Assembly: GCA_024640845.1 (NCBI GenBank)
Contig: JAHEEE010000023.1
Coordinates: forward strand, 5,267-49,568
Length of the DNA: 44,302 nucleotides
From: Myxococcales bacterium
Lineage (GTDB): Bacteria; Myxococcota_A; Polyangia; Polyangiales; Houyiibacteriaceae
Direction of reading: 5' to 3'
The notes beneath the pieces were generated by a model. That model did no database searches and had not been told where the DNA came from. It saw nothing but the letters and a program-made list of their open reading frames with translations. Below, one piece after another: positions 25,787 to 37,458 of this stretch (position 1 is its first letter; each line of letters starts with the position of its first letter). The translations under genes and the position numbers were made by a program.

Positions 25787-26335
25787 TTAGCCGGCGGCCG
25801 CAATCGGTTCCGGCGGGTTTTCCGGGGGAAGATCCCCTGGAGGGGGGATCTTATAGCCCAGAAGGTGCCGTGCGAAAAGGGCCCAAATTACGCCGAGGCC
25901 CCACACTAGGCCCAGCACGACCCCGCCGTCGATGATGCCGCGCCAGGGCTGCGGAAGTGAGCGCACCCACCAAATCAACAAGATCAGGGCACCGATGAAG
26001 ACCCAGCTGACCGTTTTTTGACGGCGGGTCGAGTGGAACAGGCTCATACAAAATGGGAGGGCCAGGATCACCCATAAGGGCCTTGGATGCTGTCCGAGAT
26101 AGATGGCCCGCGATACCACACGAGGAGAGAATCGAAGTTGAAAGCCTCGGTACCCTTCGAGATAGGCGTTCGCGATGAGCCACGCCACGTAGATTCCCTT
26201 CTGAGTGCCCGTCATCAGGTCCTCGGTCCACGGCTCGAGCGCGAGCGGAGCGAGCCGCCAAATCGCCTGGCCGAGCAAGAGAGTCACCCAGGCGACACCC
26301 CAGGCGGCCACGAGCTTTTGAACCCAGGGGCGCAT
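25787..26335 (-). CDS. Membrane protein of unknown family
   Basis: 182 residues, with four or five hydrophobic helices (about 8-28, 92-108, 117-132, 145-165) and a long, arginine-containing loop between the first two (QLRFSPRVVSR). The C-terminus is a short proline-rich tail (PPPGDLPPENPPEP). I do not recognise it. The start at 26335 puts the first helix at the N-terminus; a second ATG at 26401 has AAGGAG too close (one base) and would add 22 residues. It is divergent from the Wzz-like gene (90 bases between starts), which suggests a possible link to polysaccharide export, but this is context only. Confidence 0.6.
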   Translation of the reverse strand: MRPWVQKLVAAWGVAWVTLLLGQAIWRLAPLALEPWTEDLMTGTQKGIYVAWLIANAYLEGYRGFQLRFSPRVVSRAIYLGQHPRPLWVILALPFCMSLFHSTRRQKTVSWVFIGALILLIWWVRSLPQPWRGIIDGGVVLGLVWGLGVIWALFARHLLGYKIPPPGDLPPENPPEPIAAAG

Positions 26336-26425
26336 GACCGGCGCGACGGTAGCAGTATCAATCGGGATGTCGACTTGCCCTCGGGTTGCTCCACCCGCCA
26401 TGCTCCTTAGAGACGAGGCGACGAC

Positions 26426-28960
26426 TTGGACGACGAGACCTTCGAACTGGGCGCGGACGAGCCGGATGCCAAACCTCGGCGTCCGGGCTTTCCTGTAGAG
26501 CCGCGTCGAGTCCTTAGGATTCTGGCTCAGCACCGAGGTCGCCTGCTGCGTGTGTTCATGATCACGGCCGCCTTCTCGCTGGCTGCGTACTTCTTCGTGC
26601 CGGAGACATACGAGTCGGTCGCGGTCCTGGTCTACGAGGGCAGCCCACTGCCCGTGCAGCAAAACCAGTCTTCGCCCCTGATGAGCGCGTTCGTGCGCTC
26701 CGCCGCGGTGCCAAGTCGGCTTCGCGAAGTGCGGGAGCGTCTAGGATGGGAGATCTCCGATGAGGAGATCAAGAGCCGCGTTGTGGTCACCGAGGAGAAG
26801 GACGGCGGGTCGATGACCATCACCGCAGAGGCGCCCAATGCGGAGGATGCGCAGCGGCTGGCGCAGACGATGCTCGAGGTGTTTCTCGAGCAACAGGCCG
26901 TCTTCAACTCGAAAAAGCTAGACCTCCTCAAGATCGAAAACGAGGCCTCGTTGGAACGCGCGACGGAAAGGCTGGACGCTGCGCAGGCGGCTTTCGACGT
27001 CTTTCGGGAAAAGAGCGGCAAGCCGAACCTGCTCGACGAAAAAGCGCAACTGATCAAGCGTGCCGCGGAGCTTCGCGTGAAGGTGGAAGAGGCGGGGATC
27101 GAGGTCGCTGCGCAGAGCGCGCTCATCCGGGAGCTCGAGGAGGCGCAGCGCGAGCTTCCACGTCAGGTCGTCGCCAGTTCCACCAAAGGCTCGGCCGTCG
27201 ACGCCCCGCTTGCCAAAGCGCGATCCGAGCTTGCCGAAGCGCGCGCTTCCTTGAGCGAGGAGCACCCTCGAGTGCAGGCTCTGCAACAGCGTGTGGCGAG
27301 ATTACTGGCTCAGAAGGGCGACAACCCGGTGGAGGTTGGTGGCCAGACGCTAATGCTCAATCCTGCGCGCGCCTCCGTCGACGAGCAACTGGCGGGCGCG
27401 CGCGCGGCGGTGGCTGCGGCTCAGGAACGGCAGGCGGCCCTCCAAGTGTTGCTGGAGAACGTCAAGCGCGAGGCGCAGGCCCTCGCGCCAGATGAGGGCG
27501 AGGCGCGTCTGATCATGGGAGAGATGGCCGCGGCGCTTGCGCGGGTCGACGAGCTCAAGGTCCAGCGAGCCGCCATTCGCGACGCATCGCTTCGGTCACT
27601 CACGGGCTTTCGCGTGCTCTCCGTACCCGTCGTTCCGGAGGAATCTTCTCGCGTTGCGTCCTACGTGGGAATCCTCGGCGCGCTACCCATCTTGGTCGTT
27701 CTCCTCGCCGCGATCGTGATTTTAGCCCGCGCGCTGAAGACCCTGCAGCTCGAAGCACCGCGAGAGGTCGCGTGGTGGGGCAACGGCCCGGTCCTCGGGA
27801 CGAGTGTTTGGCCTCGCGACCCAAACGCCCTCGACGCCTTCGTCGACGAGCTCGAGGACCAAGGAATGTACGGCGCCGGTCGAACCCTCGTCGTGCCTGC
27901 GACCGAGGCGGAGCGCGAAGTCGCCTGCTCGTTCGCGATGCGACTCGCGGACGCCCCGTGGCTCGCGGCGGCAATCCTGGACGTCGGCGACCGAGCGGAT
28001 TCACAGTCGCCTTTGGTGACACCCGCTCCGAGCGGGGGCTCACCTTGGAGTCCAGCGACGCCGAGGCGGCTCTCGACCCAAGGGACACCTTCGGTGGCGC
28101 ACGGCCGCGCCGTTCCGCGCAAGCCTACCTTGCAGGGCTTCATTCAGCCCAGCGAGGGTCCCAGATCATCGCCGCCGAACGTGGTGATCACACCGCCTCC
28201 CAACCATGGCCCGCATGAATCCTCATCCTCGAGGCCCCCGCGCAAGAGGACCGTCATCGGACTCCCGGCCGTACAGTCGTCAAAACCGATCGAGATCCAG
28301 GAAGAGGCGGTCGCTGAGTCGGCTCCTCCGGCAAGTACGTCGACCGCCTCGGATCGGCCGAGAACCGGGCCCCAACCATTTCGTCGAAAACGAAGCGCAC
28401 GTGCAACGGTGCGGATGGTCGTTCCCGTGACGCAGGACGCGGCAGCGCCCCAAGCATCGACCGCCCGAGACTCCACGACCGGCGAGGAAGCCTTCCTGCT
28501 GACCCGCCCGGTCGCTGTGACAAACGATGAAACACCGTCTGAGGTTGGCCGCGAGACGCCCGAGAGCGCCGGCAATCCGAATGCGGATTCATCGAACGCG
28601 GTGATGCGCGCGGCTGTGCGACTCTTAGGGCACGCCGACGAAGACATCACTCGACCTCGGCCCTCAGCGCCGCCGGTCGAGCCGCGGTTCGGTGATGTCT
28701 CCGGGGTGGCGCTGGCGTGGAACGGTCCACTGAGCGGTCCGGTGTTGCGCCGCGCTGCACGCCTAGCCCACCGCGTAATCGTCGTGGTTTCAGCCGGCTT
28801 GAGTGCGGTCGACCTGACGCGGATTCGCACTCGGCTCGGTCGAGACGGAGGCGGCGTTGGATACGTGCTGGTGAACGTCGATGATGCCTATGTCGCCGCC
28901 GAGGACCGTGTCGGGCCCGTGGAGGAGTTCTGGCGCGGAGAACGGGAAGCGGACGCCTAG
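26426..28960 (+). CDS. Wzz/GumC-type polysaccharide co-polymerase with a degenerate tyrosine-kinase part
   Basis: 844 residues. Cytoplasmic N-terminus, first membrane helix at about 43-59, a periplasmic region with long coiled coil (about 165-385, many heptads such as EARASLSEEHPRVQALQQRVARL), second helix at about 410-434. This is the Wzz/PCP plan for setting chain length of exported polysaccharide. After it, VVPATEAEREVACSFAMRLA (about 487-506) sits where a BY-kinase has its phosphate loop, but the GKS/T residues are missing. A Pro/Ser/Arg-rich disordered stretch of about 230 residues follows. A last segment, LRRAARLAHRVIVVVSAG to YVLVNVDDAY, resembles the end of a BY-kinase. TTG start with GAGG seven bases upstream. 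No wzx or wzy nearby. Confidence 0.77.
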   Translation: MDDETFELGADEPDAKPRRPGFPVEPRRVLRILAQHRGRLLRVFMITAAFSLAAYFFVPETYESVAVLVYEGSPLPVQQNQSSPLMSAFVRSAAVPSRLREVRERLGWEISDEEIKSRVVVTEEKDGGSMTITAEAPNAEDAQRLAQTMLEVFLEQQAVFNSKKLDLLKIENEASLERATERLDAAQAAFDVFREKSGKPNLLDEKAQLIKRAAELRVKVEEAGIEVAAQSALIRELEEAQRELPRQVVASSTKGSAVDAPLAKARSELAEARASLSEEHPRVQALQQRVARLLAQKGDNPVEVGGQTLMLNPARASVDEQLAGARAAVAAAQERQAALQVLLENVKREAQALAPDEGEARLIMGEMAAALARVDELKVQRAAIRDASLRSLTGFRVLSVPVVPEESSRVASYVGILGALPILVVLLAAIVILARALKTLQLEAPREVAWWGNGPVLGTSVWPRDPNALDAFVDELEDQGMYGAGRTLVVPATEAEREVACSFAMRLADAPWLAAAILDVGDRADSQSPLVTPAPSGGSPWSPATPRRLSTQGTPSVAHGRAVPRKPTLQGFIQPSEGPRSSPPNVVITPPPNHGPHESSSSRPPRKRTVIGLPAVQSSKPIEIQEEAVAESAPPASTSTASDRPRTGPQPFRRKRSARATVRMVVPVTQDAAAPQASTARDSTTGEEAFLLTRPVAVTNDETPSEVGRETPESAGNPNADSSNAVMRAAVRLLGHADEDITRPRPSAPPVEPRFGDVSGVALAWNGPLSGPVLRRAARLAHRVIVVVSAGLSAVDLTRIRTRLGRDGGGVGYVLVNVDDAYVAAEDRVGPVEEFWRGEREADA

Positions 28961-28985
28961 GAGCCGCGCCTGTCCTGAGGGCGCG

Positions 28986-29014
28986 TTGCGGCTGCAATCC
29001 TCGTAGTCTATTTA
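28986..29014 (+). promoter_or_regulatory. Candidate promoter of the methylmalonyl-CoA mutase operon
   Basis: TTGCGG (28986-28991), spacer of exactly 17, TATTTA (29009-29014). A start about 7 bases on would leave almost no leader before the GTG at 29024, and no Shine-Dalgarno is visible there. The 63-base gap after the Wzz-like gene fits a new transcription unit. Confidence 0.5.
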
Positions 29015-29023
29015 GCTTTCGCT

Positions 29024-31065
29024 GTGTCCAACACCGACGAGCGAATGAATCCATTTCCACCGGTGAGTAAGTCGGCATGGCTCGCCAAGGTGGAGGCCGA
29101 TCTCAAAGGCGCATCGCCCGACCGTCTGCGCTCCAAGACCGCCGGCGGGCTCGACATCGAGCCGCTCTACACCGCAGAGGACGCAGTCGCGCCCGACGCC
29201 GGCTTTCCGGGAGTCTACCCATACGTGCGCGGCGCGGCTCCCCTGGCGGGCTGGGTCGTGCGCCAGGAGTACGACGATCCGCGGCCGAGTGTGTGCAAGG
29301 CGCAGATCGCTCAAGACCTCGGTCGTGGGGTCGAGGCGCTGTGGTTGCGAATCGGTCCACGCCACGGTTGTCGCGTGCTGACGACCGAGAGCCTCGACGA
29401 CGTGCTTGGGGCGACGGATCTCGGAGCGACGTCGGTCTACGTCGAGGGCGGTTCGGATGCGCTTGCTGTCGCCGCCGGCTTTCTGGCGGTCGCCGAGCGC
29501 CGCGGCGTCTCCCGCGAAGCGCTGCGAGGCGGTTTCGCGTTCGATCCGATCGGACTTCTCGCGCGTGAGGGGAGGATCCAGGGCGGCCTTCGCGCGCGTC
29601 TTGCAGAGCTCTCCGATCTCGCCGCATGGTGCGCGCAGAACGCCCCCGGGCTTCGCGCCGTCGACGTGTCGGGCGATGCCTACGATGGCGGCGGCGCAAG
29701 CGAGGTCCAAGAGCTCGCATACACCATCGCCACAGGCGTCGAGTATCTTCGTCAACTGACCAAGGCTGGAATGCGAATCGAGGATGCGGCGCGCCAAATC
29801 GGGTTCAGCTACGCGGTCTCGGGCGATTTCTTCACGCAGATCGCCAAGCTGCGCGCGGCTCGGGGGTTGTGGGCCAAGGTGATCAGCGCCGCGGGGGGGG
29901 AACCGAGCGCCGCGGCCATGTCCATCCACGCCCGAACTTCCAGCTTCACGGTGGCGAAACGCGACCCTTGGGTGAATATGCTCCGCGTCACCGCAGAGTG
30001 CACCGCTGCCGTGCTAGGAGGCGCGCAGAGCGTGGCGACGCAGTCGTTCGACGCCGCGGTCGGGCCTCCCGACGAGCTCGCACGACGTGTGGCTCGCAAT
30101 ACACAAATCGTGCTTCGTGACGAGTCGCACCTCGATGCAGTAGCCGACGCTGCCGGAGGTAGTTGGTTCGTCGAGACGCTGACCGACCAGCTCGCGCGCG
30201 CCGCGTGGAAAGAGGTCCGGTCCATCGAAGGCGCCGGTGGCATCGTCCAGGCTCTGGGATCGGGTCGCATCGTCGACGCGATCGACGCAGTCGCGAAGGT
30301 GCGCCAGCATTCGATCGCCAAACGCAAGGCTCCGATCCTCGGCGTGAGCGAGTTTCCCAACGCCACCGAGCAACCGGTCCACCGTGATCCCGTTCCGCAA
30401 GAAGAGATCAAGCGCATGCTTCGCGCCGGGCTGGATGAGCTCGACGTCGGCGCGCACCGCGAAGTCTTGCTCGGACTCGCGCGTCAGGTGAACGATCCGG
30501 ACCGCGCGCCGGGGGCACTCACCCAAGCCTGTGTCGCTGCGACGAGCTCGGGTACGGATATCTACAGCGTGGCGGCGGTGCTCCAACACGGTCAGCCCGA
30601 CTTCCACGTCGAGCCCATTCGGCAATGGCGCGCGGCGGATGCATGGGAGCGGCTTCGCGATCGAAGCGACCGGAGCGAAACCAGGCCTAAGGCCTTCATG
30701 GCCAACCTCGGCTCCATCCCGTCTCACAAGGCGCGTTCGACGTGGGCGCAGAACCTTCTCGCGGCGGTAGGCGTCAGCTGCTCCACGAACGAGGGATTTG
30801 GCGATCCCAAAGCGATCGAGGCTGCCTGGCGGGATGCGCCCGCCTCACTTGCGGTGATCTGCGGCAGCGACGAGGACTACGAGTCGATGCTGGAGCCTGC
30901 CGTGCTGGCCCTCAAGAAGGCGGGGTGCCCGATCGTCTTGGTGGCAGGGCGGCCCGGCGAACGCGCGGCCGCGCTCCGCGAAGCCGGTGTGAGCGACTTC
31001 GTCTTCGTCGGCGCCGACGTGCTTCGCGTCATGGCCGATGTCCTCGATTCCGTGGGAGTAGATCG

Positions 31066-31069
<4 letters not shown>
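29024..31069 (+). CDS. mutA: Methylmalonyl-CoA mutase, small (beta) subunit
   Basis: 681 residues. It forms a heterodimer with MutB; the partners isomerise methylmalonyl-CoA and succinyl-CoA using adenosylcobalamin. The TIM-barrel segments parallel those of MutB ([23 protein letters not shown], and AARIARNTQ-like [14 protein letters not shown], then [17 protein letters not shown]). The C-terminal Rossmann-like domain lacks the DxHxxG motif that binds cobalamin, as is usual for the small subunit, which has a structural role. The start is GTG at 29024; an ATG at 29045 is also possible. The TGA overlaps the ATG of mutB (ATGA), as expected for subunits made in equal amounts. Confidence 0.92.
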
Positions 31070-33236
<2,167 letters not shown>

Positions 33237-33240
<4 letters not shown>

Positions 33241-34238
33241 AGCGCCTCGATGTGCAAACGTACGTCGATGGTGTCCGCGGCGGTGACCGCGCGATCCTCG
33301 CCCGGGCGATCACACTGATCGAGAGCGAGCAGCCGGCTCACGCAGGGCTCGCTCAAGAGGTGCTGGAGGCACTTCTGCCCGCGACAGGTGGGTCTCGTCG
33401 AGTCGGGATCAGCGGGGTCCCTGGAGCCGGCAAGAGCACGTTCATCGATGCGTTGGGCGTTTCGCTTACCGGCCGCGGTCATCGGGTTGCTGTGCTGGCG
33501 GTCGACCCGACGAGTAGCATCAGCGGTGGGAGCATCCTCGGGGACAAAACGCGGATGTCTGCACTCGCCAGCGACCCGAACGCGTTTATCCGCCCTTCGC
33601 CGACGAGCGGCACACTGGGTGGCGTCGCGCGGAAGACCCGTGAGTCGGTTCTGCTCTGCGAGGCGGCAGGGTTCAACGTCGTCCTCGTCGAGACCGTGGG
33701 AGTGGGACAGTCCGAGACGATCGTCGCTGGAATGGTCGACTTCTTCGTGGTGCTGCTGATCGCCGGGGCGGGCGACGAGCTCCAAGGCATCAAGCGCGGG
33801 ATTCTCGAGGTTGCCGACATGCTCGCTATCAACAAGGCGGACGGTGATAACCGGGCACGCGCGGTGCGGGCTCAGGCCTCCTATCAGAGCGCGCTGCGCT
33901 TGATGCGGGCGAGCAGCGTGCCGCCGGTGGTTACCTGTAGCGCGCTCGAGAAGACTGGGCTGGACGAGCTCTGGAGTCTCCTCATGACGGAGTGGAACCG
34001 GATGCAAAGCACCGGGGAGCTCGAACGCAAGCGCCAAAAGCAGCAGGTTCGATGGATGTGGGACATGGTCGAGGACGGGCTGCGCAAGGCACTTCGCGGC
34101 GATCCCGAGTTGGCAGCTTTGATTTCAGAGCTCGAGGATGCCGTAGGGCGCGCGCAGACGACCCCGAGCGTTGCTGCATGGCGAGTGCTTGCGCGCTTTG
34201 CCGAGCGCGCGGGCGACGTGCTCAAGCGGCGCGGCTGA
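33237..34238 (+). CDS. meaB: MeaB, GTPase chaperone of methylmalonyl-CoA mutase
   Basis: 333 residues, G3E-type GTPase that guards mutase from inactivation and gates loading of adenosylcobalamin. Walker [16 protein letters not shown] at about 57-71, then [19 protein letters not shown], Walker [13 protein letters not shown] and the guanine-specificity motif NKADGDN. The C-terminal helical region ([10 protein letters not shown]-like) is where MeaB dimerises. The GTG overlaps the mutB TGA by four bases, so the three genes are coupled. Its 3' end overlaps the convergent permease gene by 17 bases. Confidence 0.94.
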
Positions 34239-35286
34239 GCTCGTCGGCCGAGTCGGGTTCTCCTGATGCGGACTTCCCAGAGGGCTTTGGAGTCGGACCG
34301 AGGAGCTCCGCCATCCAGCGAAGTTGTTCGCTGTGTGCCAGCGCGTGCTTGATCACCATCGTGAGCGGCGCGGAGACGAGCGCGCCCACGGGGCCGAGCA
34401 ACCAACCCCAAACGACCATCGAGACCAGCACCACCAGCGCGGAGAGCCCCAGGGCATCCCCCATCACACGCGGTTCGACCGCGCCTATCGCGAGGTTGAT
34501 TCCGCCGAACCCTGCGGCGACGACGATCGCTTCTCCGGCACCGAGTTGGAGTAGTGCGAGTGCGATGGCCGGCACGGCGGCGATGATCTGGCCGACAGTC
34601 GGGATGTAGTTGAGGAGATAGGCGAGCAGGCCCCAAAGGAGAGGCACGTCCACACCCCTCCACCAACACCACCCGAACACGAGCACGCCCGTGAGCAAGC
34701 TGAGAACGGTCTTGGCGACTAGATAGGTGTTGACCTCGCGTGCTGCTGCCGAAAGCTCTTGGATCTGGCTCGGGGTTGCGATCCTGGCGAGCTTCTCGCG
34801 GATCCCGGTGGCTTCGAACAGCATGAACGCGACGATGAGAAGTACGAGCACCATTTGCGACACCAGCGACGCGGCATACTGCGCCATCACTGTGGCCATG
34901 TTGAGCATCCAGGTCGGCTCGGAAAAGTCGTAGACTGACTCGAGGTACAGGCCGCGTGCGGCGAACCAAAGCTCCGCTTCGTGCATTCGTCCCGCCAACA
35001 TCGTGGCGTATTCGGGCACGCGCTCGGTGAATGTGGCGACGGCGCCCGCCAGCGGGATCCCCAAGGCGGTGCCGGCTGCAACATCGAGCAGCAGCCCGGC
35101 GAGCACGGCCACGAGCGTGGGCACGCCTCGATCGCAAAACCACATCACGATGGGCGCAGTGACGATTGCGATGAACGAGGCGACCAATACGGGCACGAGC
35201 AGCGGCGCAGCGAGCTTGATTCCAGCTCCGATCACGATGATCGAAGCGAGAATCAGAATGATTCGCGCGCCTTTGCTCACGGCCAT
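34222..35286 (-). CDS. AI-2E-family (PerM-type) membrane transporter
   Basis: 354 residues with about eight hydrophobic helices. The AI-2E exporter-family marks are LLAYLLNYIPTVGQIIAAVPA and DALGLSALVVLVSMVVWGWLLGPVGALVSAPLT. The large soluble loop between helices 3 and 4 (about 110-170) is typical. Despite the name, few members transport AI-2; some are ion antiporters. The C-terminus is a polar Pro/Ser-rich tail. The ATG at 35286 is taken because the longer open frame upstream is only a shadow of the RNase D gene. Last gene of the TetR-M74-rnd-permease run, 19 bases after rnd. Confidence 0.86.
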   Translation of the reverse strand: MAVSKGARIILILASIIVIGAGIKLAAPLLVPVLVASFIAIVTAPIVMWFCDRGVPTLVAVLAGLLLDVAAGTALGIPLAGAVATFTERVPEYATMLAGRMHEAELWFAARGLYLESVYDFSEPTWMLNMATVMAQYAASLVSQMVLVLLIVAFMLFEATGIREKLARIATPSQIQELSAAAREVNTYLVAKTVLSLLTGVLVFGWCWWRGVDVPLLWGLLAYLLNYIPTVGQIIAAVPAIALALLQLGAGEAIVVAAGFGGINLAIGAVEPRVMGDALGLSALVVLVSMVVWGWLLGPVGALVSAPLTMVIKHALAHSEQLRWMAELLGPTPKPSGKSASGEPDSADELSRAA

Positions 35287-35305
35287 CCTAACAATGTAGC
35301 GCGAA

Positions 35306-36451
35306 TCACGATGGGGGGCGATCCACGAGCTCGAGCTCGGCTCCCTTGACGCACAAAGCCGCCGTTCCTCCGATGATCGACGACAACTCACGTCCAACCA
35401 GATCCTGTCGCCATCCATCCGAGAGGCGCGACGGTTGCTCGAGCACCAGGTTGGTGACGTCTTCGCGCGTACCGAGGACAGTGGTGTCGAGGTCCTCCTC
35501 GGAGGCCCGTTGTGCGAGCCACGCGAGGCAAAGGGAGACGATGCCATCGACGTTGGCCGCGTTCGCGGGCTTCTTCGGGGGAAGCCGAACGTCACTCGGG
35601 GAAAGCTGAACGCCTCGACGAATCGCAGCGAGAAGAGCGTCGGCGTGTTTGAAGCGTTGGGCGTCGAAATTCCGTATGCCACGCAACTGAGCCGCGTCGC
35701 GGACCGGCCGCTGTGCGAGAGAGAGCAGTGCCATGTCGGACAGCACCGAGCGCACCGGCTTGTTCCGCCTTCGGGCTTCATCCTCGCGCCACGCGGCCAG
35801 CTCTTGGGCGACGCCTCGCGCCTTGGCGCCGAGCTTCGCCTTGCCGCGGAGCTTCCACCAGAGCGTCCTCGGGTCGGATTGAGATCGATCCTTGGAGCGG
35901 AGCCGTTCGATTTCCTCGTGAGCCCAACCGAGTCGGCCGCGCGCGTCGAGCGCCGCGCTGAGCGTATCGCGAAGCGCCAAGAGGTGCGCGACGTCGGATG
36001 CGGCGTAGGCGAGATCCGCGGCGGGAAGCGGACGCCGCGTCCAGTCGGACAGTTGCGCGCTCTTGTCGAGCTCCAGGCCGAGAAACCCTTCGACCAACTT
36101 TCCGAGCGAGCTGGTTCGATACCCGCAAAAAAGTGCGGCAATTTGGGTGTCGAAGAGCCGACGAGGCGCAACGCCACAAACGAGCTCGAGGATCTCCAGA
36201 TCCTGCGATGCCGCGTGCATGACGCACACGGTGTCGGCCTCCAGGGCCTTTCTGAGCGGCTGCACGTCGACCGCGAGCGGGTCCACGAGGGCGATGCGAT
36301 CGGGTGTAGCAACCTGGATGACCGCGAGGACCGGAAGATAGGTGCGCTCCCGATGAAACTCCGTGTCGAGCGCATACGCTTGCGTCTCGCAGAGCTCATC
36401 GACGAGCATCTCGAAATCGCGTTGCGTGTCGATCCAATCGAAATCATTCAT
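35306..36451 (-). CDS. rnd: Ribonuclease D
   Basis: 381 residues. 3'-5' exoribonuclease used in tRNA and other small RNA 3' trimming. The DEDDy catalytic set is visible: LDTEFHRE (D, E), HAASQDLEIL (D) and YAASDVAHLLAL (Y, D). After a linker, an HRDC domain follows at about 215-295 (LSDMALLSLAQRPVRDAAQLRGI), and a second helical domain of HRDC type ends the protein. The start at 36451 overlaps the M74 stop as ATGA, so the enzyme is co-translated with a cell-wall lipoprotein, an odd pairing. Confidence 0.92.
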   Translation of the reverse strand: MNDFDWIDTQRDFEMLVDELCETQAYALDTEFHRERTYLPVLAVIQVATPDRIALVDPLAVDVQPLRKALEADTVCVMHAASQDLEILELVCGVAPRRLFDTQIAALFCGYRTSSLGKLVEGFLGLELDKSAQLSDWTRRPLPAADLAYAASDVAHLLALRDTLSAALDARGRLGWAHEEIERLRSKDRSQSDPRTLWWKLRGKAKLGAKARGVAQELAAWREDEARRRNKPVRSVLSDMALLSLAQRPVRDAAQLRGIRNFDAQRFKHADALLAAIRRGVQLSPSDVRLPPKKPANAANVDGIVSLCLAWLAQRASEEDLDTTVLGTREDVTNLVLEQPSRLSDGWRQDLVGRELSSIIGGTAALCVKGAELELVDRPPS

Positions 36452-37458
36452 GGGCAGTACGGCCGTCCCGGATGAGGTTTCTTGATCCATTCTTGGCGGC
36501 GGTCGAGCCAACGCTCCACCTCGGTATCCATGGCCCCGGCGGATTGTCGAGCTTCGGCGTGAGTGACGATCTTCGAAGAGGCCTGCTCTCGTTTCTCTTC
36601 GAGCGGGAGCGGACGGACGCCCGCATCCGCCAGTCGCTGCCGCTGCCACGGGTACACCGGTTGGGAGTCCCGGCAATCCCGCGCGATGTCGTCCGGTGTG
36701 CAGAAGAACCGAAAGTGGAAGTGGTCGTCGTGCGGGTAGCTCGGCTGGCAGGTCAGCGCCTCGAATCGCTGGATGGTCGACGCAGGTGCGTCCTCTGCGC
36801 GCGCGTGCTCGAGGAGAAGGGTTCGGAGGTGCTCGGCAACATAGATGTTCTGGAGCTGCGCCGTCTGTCCTTCGATCAGTGCCTGGAGGAAGAGCCAATT
36901 GCGAGGAACGTCGAGAGTGAGAGCGACGTCGTCCGTCGGGTCCGCGAGATCGCGAAAGTCGACCCCTCGACCGTTCGGATCGAAGAATGCTCCTACGCTC
37001 TCAATCGGTTGGCCGTCGGGTCCCAGTTGGTAGAAAAGCGCGTCGACGTCGCGCCCGCTCTGGTGAGAGCGGTGGTGGGGGATCGGACCGCCCCTCTCGA
37101 GGCTGAGGTCGTTGATGGTGATCGGCAGCCCGCCGAGCTCACGCTCCACTCGCGCCGAGGCTTCGAGCAGTGCGCGTACCACCTCGACGGTCCCGTACCG
37201 CGCGGCCGGGTCGCGGCCCGGGTTGAATCGCAGACCGGGCGCCTCGAGGGGCAATGGAACGCCGCCGAGGAGTGAACCATCGTTCGGGTTCCGGAGCGAG
37301 GTCGACTCGAGGCCCTCCAAGTCGAGCGCTGGTGGGGCGGCCGGCGGTGTCTCGGGCTCCAACACCGGTGACGCGGTCTGTGCCTTGGGCGGTGGCACGC
37401 TGCAGCCGAGGACGGCGGTCCCTAGCCAGAGAAGGACGGCGAGGCGTGCGGCGCCCAT
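36448..37458 (-). CDS. Murein endopeptidase-like lipoprotein (M74), second copy
   Basis: 336 residues. Lipobox VLGC with C19; a Pro/Ala-rich linker to about 48; then the M74 catalytic domain. SHQSGRDVDALFY carries the first zinc His and Asp; HDDHFHFRFFC carries the last His. Between them is an inserted stretch that begins GPDGQPIESVGAFFDPNGRG, lacking in the first copy. A lipoprotein form places the enzyme at a membrane rather than free in the periplasm. The start is ATG at 37458, overlapping the TetR stop as TGATG; the GTG just before it would give one more residue. In one unit with the TetR regulator. Confidence 0.83.
   Translation of the reverse strand: MGAARLAVLLWLGTAVLGCSVPPPKAQTASPVLEPETPPAAPPALDLEGLESTSLRNPNDGSLLGGVPLPLEAPGLRFNPGRDPAARYGTVEVVRALLEASARVERELGGLPITINDLSLERGGPIPHHRSHQSGRDVDALFYQLGPDGQPIESVGAFFDPNGRGVDFRDLADPTDDVALTLDVPRNWLFLQALIEGQTAQLQNIYVAEHLRTLLLEHARAEDAPASTIQRFEALTCQPSYPHDDHFHFRFFCTPDDIARDCRDSQPVYPWQRQRLADAGVRPLPLEEKREQASSKIVTHAEARQSAGAMDTEVERWLDRRQEWIKKPHPGRPYCP

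Noticed and set aside
35287-36447. Upstream extension of the permease open frame across the RNase D gene
   Set aside because: It is antisense-like, Arg/Ser-rich shadow coding in another frame; the RNase D motifs lie in the true frame and the permease has a good ATG at 35286.
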